64,000 bases of DNA, taken from positions 62,010-126,009 of the forward strand of contig NZ_NOKQ01000217.1 of the NCBI RefSeq assembly GCF_002265435.1, in the 5' to 3' direction. The position numbers and the translations under genes were made by a program. This document shows, piece by piece, positions 60,811 to 64,000 of this stretch. The stretch's first letter is position 1. Every line of letters starts with the position of its first letter. The DNA comes from Tetzosporium hominis. GTDB taxonomy: Bacteria; Bacillota; Bacilli; Bacillales_A; Planococcaceae. The notes under the pieces are model-generated. The model saw nothing but the letters and a program-made list of their open reading frames with translations. It did no database searches and was not told the DNA's origin.

Positions 60811-61764
60811 ATGCTGAAATTACGTTACATGATCATACTGACTAGTGGACTAGCTATCCTCTCGTTATTTGTTGGTGTGAGCAGTATCACGCCAATGGAT
60901 TTACTTGATATCGAGTCAGAAGAAACACAAATCTTTTTAATTAGCCGTGTGCCTCGACTTGTCGCCATCTTGCTAGCAGGTGCTGGGATGAGTATTGCAG
61001 GCTTGATCATGCAGCAACTCAGTCGCAATAAGTTTGTCTCACCAACCACCGCAGGTACGCTCGATGCTACTCGTTTAGGAATTCTTGTATCGATGTTGCT
61101 ATTTACGAATGCCTCCATGGTTGAAAAAATGTTGGTGGCGTTTTTATTTGCACTGGCTGGAACCTTCTTGTTCATGCAACTACTGGATCGGATCAAATTT
61201 AAAGATGCGATATTTATTCCTCTTATCGGAATGATGTTTGGAAACATCCTTTCATCGATTACCACTTTCTTTGCCTACCGTGCCGATGTAATTCAAAATA
61301 TGTCTGCTTGGCTGCAAGGGGATTTTTCACTCATGATGAAAGGAAGATATGAACTGTTATACATAAGCATTCCTGTCTTACTTCTTGCCTATCTATATGC
61401 AAATAAATTCACAGTAGCAGGAATGGGAGAGGACTTTTCTAGAAATCTCGGGATGTCCTACAAGCGAGTTGTAAATCTCGGGCTGGTTCTCGTCTCTTTA
61501 ATCACAGCAACGGTGGTCCTAACGGTCGGGATGATTCCTTTTCTTGGGTTAATCATTCCAAACATTGTCTCTTTGTTTAATGGGGACCATCTAAGAAAGA
61601 CGTTACCACAAACTGCTCTTTTAGGAGCGAGCTTCTTACTAGTGGCTGATGTGTTAGGACGAGTCATTATTTTCCCTTACGAGATATCCATTAGTTTAAT
61701 GGTAGGGGTTTTAGGAAGCGGCATCTTCCTCTATCTATTGTGGAGGGGGAGACGACATGCGTAA
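60811..61764 (+). CDS. yclN: Petrobactin-type siderophore ABC permease (YclN-like)
   Basis: A 317-residue FecCD-family permease with about nine helices and the segments SRVPRLVAILLAGAGMSIAGLIMQQLSRN and IPFLGLIIPNIVSL that contact the ATPase. It closely resembles B. subtilis YclN, which begins MKLRYLF; ATG 60811 gives MLKLRYM, so I start there. Earlier in-frame ATGs at 60781-60793 lack ribosome binding sites and lie in a GAGAAT repeat. It overlaps yclO by 8 bp. Confidence 0.9.
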   Translation: MLKLRYMIILTSGLAILSLFVGVSSITPMDLLDIESEETQIFLISRVPRLVAILLAGAGMSIAGLIMQQLSRNKFVSPTTAGTLDATRLGILVSMLLFTNASMVEKMLVAFLFALAGTFLFMQLLDRIKFKDAIFIPLIGMMFGNILSSITTFFAYRADVIQNMSAWLQGDFSLMMKGRYELLYISIPVLLLAYLYANKFTVAGMGEDFSRNLGMSYKRVVNLGLVLVSLITATVVLTVGMIPFLGLIIPNIVSLFNGDHLRKTLPQTALLGASFLLVADVLGRVIIFPYEISISLMVGVLGSGIFLYLLWRGRRHA

Positions 61765-62707
61765 CCGTACAAAGTTGTTACTAATGACTGGGGTCAGTGT
61801 TCTATTTATTATCTTGTATCTGTTTTATGACCTAAACGGCAGTTACAGCTACGCTTTGCCGCGACGAGGAGTCAAAGTAGTAGCGATGCTGATAACCGGA
61901 GCAGCTATTGCTTATGCAACTGTAGTGTTCCAAACAATCACTCACAACCGGATTTTGACACCAAGCATTATGGGGCTCGATTCCTTGTATCAGTTGCTGC
62001 AAACCGCTTTGATCTTCATGTTAGGTAGCACCCACATTGCTCTTATTAACAAACAAGTTAATTTCTTTCTTTCTACCGCTCTGATGATTGGCTTTGCACT
62101 AGTGCTGTATCATCTATTGTTCCGAAAAGGGAATCAACCAATCTATTTCTTACTATTAGTTGGAATTGTAATTGGAACATTTTTTGGTAGTATCTCAACA
62201 TTTATGCAGGTGTTAATCGATCCTAACGAATTTTTGAGAATTCAAGACCGCATGTTTGCAAGTTTTAATAATGTAGGTACGGATCTTGTCTGGATTGCTC
62301 TAGTTCTTACAGTTCTAGTTCTGTTCTGGAGTTGGCGCTCGCATCACTACTTGGATGTAGTCAGCCTTGGTAGAGATACTGCCATCAATTTAGGTGTTCC
62401 CTATGACAGTCTAGTGCGCAAGATGCTAATTGTCTCTGCTATCCTGATCGCCATTTCTACAGCATTAGTGGGACCAATCACTTTCTTTGGGCTGATTGTT
62501 GCGAATCTGTCGTATCAGTTTATGAAATCCTATAAACACAATCTACTTGTTCTTTCAGCTATGTTAATGAGCTTCATAGCTTTAGTTGGAGGTCAGTTTA
62601 TTGTAGAGCGAGTCTTTCAATTTTCAACGACACTAAGTGTCATCATTAACTTTATTGGTGGCATCTACTTTATCTACTTACTACTAAAGGAGAGTCGGTC
62701 GAAATGA
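61757..62707 (+). CDS. yclO: Siderophore ABC permease, second subunit (YclO-like)
   Basis: A 316-residue FecCD-family permease. RRGVKVVAMLITGAAIAYATVVFQTITHNRILTPS is the characteristic second-helix region, and GPITFFGLIVANLSYQF is the ATPase-contact region. It pairs with YclN as a heterodimer. It overlaps yclN by 8 bp and yclP by 4 bp. Confidence 0.92.
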   Translation: MRNRTKLLLMTGVSVLFIILYLFYDLNGSYSYALPRRGVKVVAMLITGAAIAYATVVFQTITHNRILTPSIMGLDSLYQLLQTALIFMLGSTHIALINKQVNFFLSTALMIGFALVLYHLLFRKGNQPIYFLLLVGIVIGTFFGSISTFMQVLIDPNEFLRIQDRMFASFNNVGTDLVWIALVLTVLVLFWSWRSHHYLDVVSLGRDTAINLGVPYDSLVRKMLIVSAILIAISTALVGPITFFGLIVANLSYQFMKSYKHNLLVLSAMLMSFIALVGGQFIVERVFQFSTTLSVIINFIGGIYFIYLLLKESRSK

Positions 62708-63465
62708 TCCAAGTGCAAGCCCTGACTAAATTTTATGGCAAAAAACAAGTCGTGAAAGAAGTTTCAACAACCATCCAGCGTGGAAAAATCACGTCTTTCA
62801 TAGGCCCAAATGGTGCGGGAAAATCAACTCTTCTATCAATGGTCAGTAAGCTGATGGATGCGGACTCTGGTGAAGTACTCGTCGATGCGACTGCTACTAA
62901 GAAAATGAAGTCCAATGATTTTGCTAAAAAAGTGTCGATCTTAAAACAGTCCAATTATATGAATGTTCGTTTGACTGTGAGGGAACTCGTTAGCTTCGGG
63001 CGCTTTCCTTACTCTAAAGGACGGCTGACAACAGAAGACGAACAATTTGTGGATCAAGCCATTGAGTATATGGGTCTTCAAGAACTTGAAGATGACTATT
63101 TGGACGAACTGTCAGGTGGTCAACGTCAACGTGCATTCATCGCGATGGTCATCGCACAGGACACGGAGTACATCTTGTTGGATGAGCCGCTCAACAATTT
63201 AGATATGAAACATTCGGTTCAAATCATGAAGATTTTAAGACGACTCGTCAATGAGCTTGGAAAAACGGTTGTAATCGTTCTGCATGACATAAATTTTGCT
63301 TCTGTGTATTCCGATTACATAGTCGCTATGAAAAATGGGGAAGTGGTACGAGAAGGACCTACCGAAACCATTATCGAATCAGCAGCTCTTAAAGAAATTT
63401 ACGACATGGATATTCCTATACAACAAATGAATAATTGTCGAATCTGTGTGTACTTTAACTCATAA
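62704..63465 (+). CDS. yclP: Siderophore ABC ATPase (YclP-like)
   Basis: A 253-residue ATPase: Walker A GPNGAGKST, signature LSGGQRQRAFIAMVI, Walker B YILLDEPLNNLD and H-loop VLHDI. It drives the YclNO importer in the cytosol. The order permease-permease-ATPase-binding protein is that of yclNOPQ. Confidence 0.94.
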   Translation: MIQVQALTKFYGKKQVVKEVSTTIQRGKITSFIGPNGAGKSTLLSMVSKLMDADSGEVLVDATATKKMKSNDFAKKVSILKQSNYMNVRLTVRELVSFGRFPYSKGRLTTEDEQFVDQAIEYMGLQELEDDYLDELSGGQRQRAFIAMVIAQDTEYILLDEPLNNLDMKHSVQIMKILRRLVNELGKTVVIVLHDINFASVYSDYIVAMKNGEVVREGPTETIIESAALKEIYDMDIPIQQMNNCRICVYFNS

Positions 63466-63484
63466 TCTAAAGGAGAGAACTCAA

Positions 63485-64000
63485 ATGAAAAAATGGTTAG
63501 TGGCTTTACTAGCAGTACTAGTGATCGGATTATTGGCAGCATGTGGTGATAAAGACGAGGCAGCAAATGAAGCTGAAACAACAGACTCAACAGAAACATC
63601 CGCTGGAAGTTCGGCAGATACTAAATTTCCCATGACACTTACTCATGAACTAGGCGAAACGGTTATTGAAGATAAGCCAGAAACAGTGGTAGTTTTTGAT
63701 TTCGGAATTTTGGATGCGTTAAGTAAATTAGATGTAGAAGTGGCTGGAGTTCCACAAGCTGCGATTCCACCTTATTTAGAGGAGTATGCTGGTGACGAAT
63801 ATACGAATGTAGGCTCACTAAAAGAACCTGATTTCGAAGCTATCCACGCGATGCAACCCGATTTAATCATTATTTCTGCTCGACAAGCGGATTTATATCC
63901 TGAATTTGAAGAGATTGCTCCGACGGTATACATGGGACTAGATACAACAAATTACATGAATTCATTTGAATCAAATATGACATTAATTGGTGAATTATTT
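63485..64000 (+). CDS. yclQ: Siderophore-binding lipoprotein (YclQ-like), cut by window end
   Basis: The first 172 residues of a substrate-binding lipoprotein: signal peptide with lipobox LLAAC (Cys20), a Glu/Thr/Ser-rich linker to about residue 45, then the binding fold (TVVVFDFGILDALSKL, PDLIIISARQADL). AAAGGAG precedes ATG 63485. It delivers the ferric siderophore to YclNO. The 3' end lies outside the window. Confidence 0.93.
   Translation, partial: MKKWLVALLAVLVIGLLAACGDKDEAANEAETTDSTETSAGSSADTKFPMTLTHELGETVIEDKPETVVVFDFGILDALSKLDVEVAGVPQAAIPPYLEEYAGDEYTNVGSLKEPDFEAIHAMQPDLIIISARQADLYPEFEEIAPTVYMGLDTTNYMNSFESNMTLIGELF

Overview
The window reads as chromosomal DNA of a low-G+C Gram-positive bacterium of the Bacillales, most likely the Planococcaceae/Caryophanaceae side (inference). 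The signs are a T-box, CIRCE, FapR-like, MhqR-like and Fur sites of Bacillus type, the acetylase branch of lysine synthesis (dapH-dapL), a YclNOPQ-type siderophore importer, and Bacillus-like ribosome binding sites. I see no rRNA, tRNA, CRISPR array or prophage.

Layout. 1-3.4 kb: the end of a 3D-domain protein, a MATE exporter, a membrane-protein gene that meets a 5'-truncated sortase substrate head to head, then a class F sortase. 3.4-10.1 kb: a complete trpEGDCFBA operon on the minus strand behind a tryptophan-specific T-box leader. 10.1-18.5 kb: a K+ channel, a BtuF-like protein, a GNAT enzyme, an MhqR-controlled ring-cleaving dioxygenase, HmoB, an aminotransferase, and a four-gene minus operon (YagU-like protein, HrtAB-like ABC exporter, DNA photolyase). 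18.6-23 kb: a CarH/LitR-like B12-fold regulator divergent from that operon, then fabI and katE. 23-31 kb: a CoA-disulfide-reductase-like gene, then a malto-oligosaccharide operon with two GH13 glucosidases, a ROK kinase, an MsmX-type ATPase and a LacI regulator. 31-45 kb: housekeeping genes (pgi, yebC-type, dapH-dapL, aroD, brnQ and others) with a truncated asnB. 45-49 kb: accessory DNA with an IS91-like element, a CIRCE-controlled hsp20, a transposase scrap and a CstR-rhodanese persulfide pair. 49-58 kb: an MMPL transporter, fumC, a methyltransferase, an acyl-CoA ligase, a VOC protein and hflX. 58.1-58.9 kb: a gene-free stretch that appears to encode a large folded RNA. 58.9-64 kb: an ABC exporter and a Fur-boxed siderophore importer cut by the window end.

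Three things stand out. (1) At 58262-58795 six long helices nest inside one another across about 400 nt with no ORF, which I read as an undescribed large structured ncRNA. (2) Four gene-free spots (13.1, 22.9, 34.3 and 37.3 kb) carry degenerate repeats with the same 21-bp period but a different unit at each place, each just after a terminator. (3) The photolyase operon faces a CarH-like regulator that keeps the lower cobalamin ligand but lacks the histidine needed for the known photochemistry. Most short sites are pattern matches by eye and need computation to confirm.
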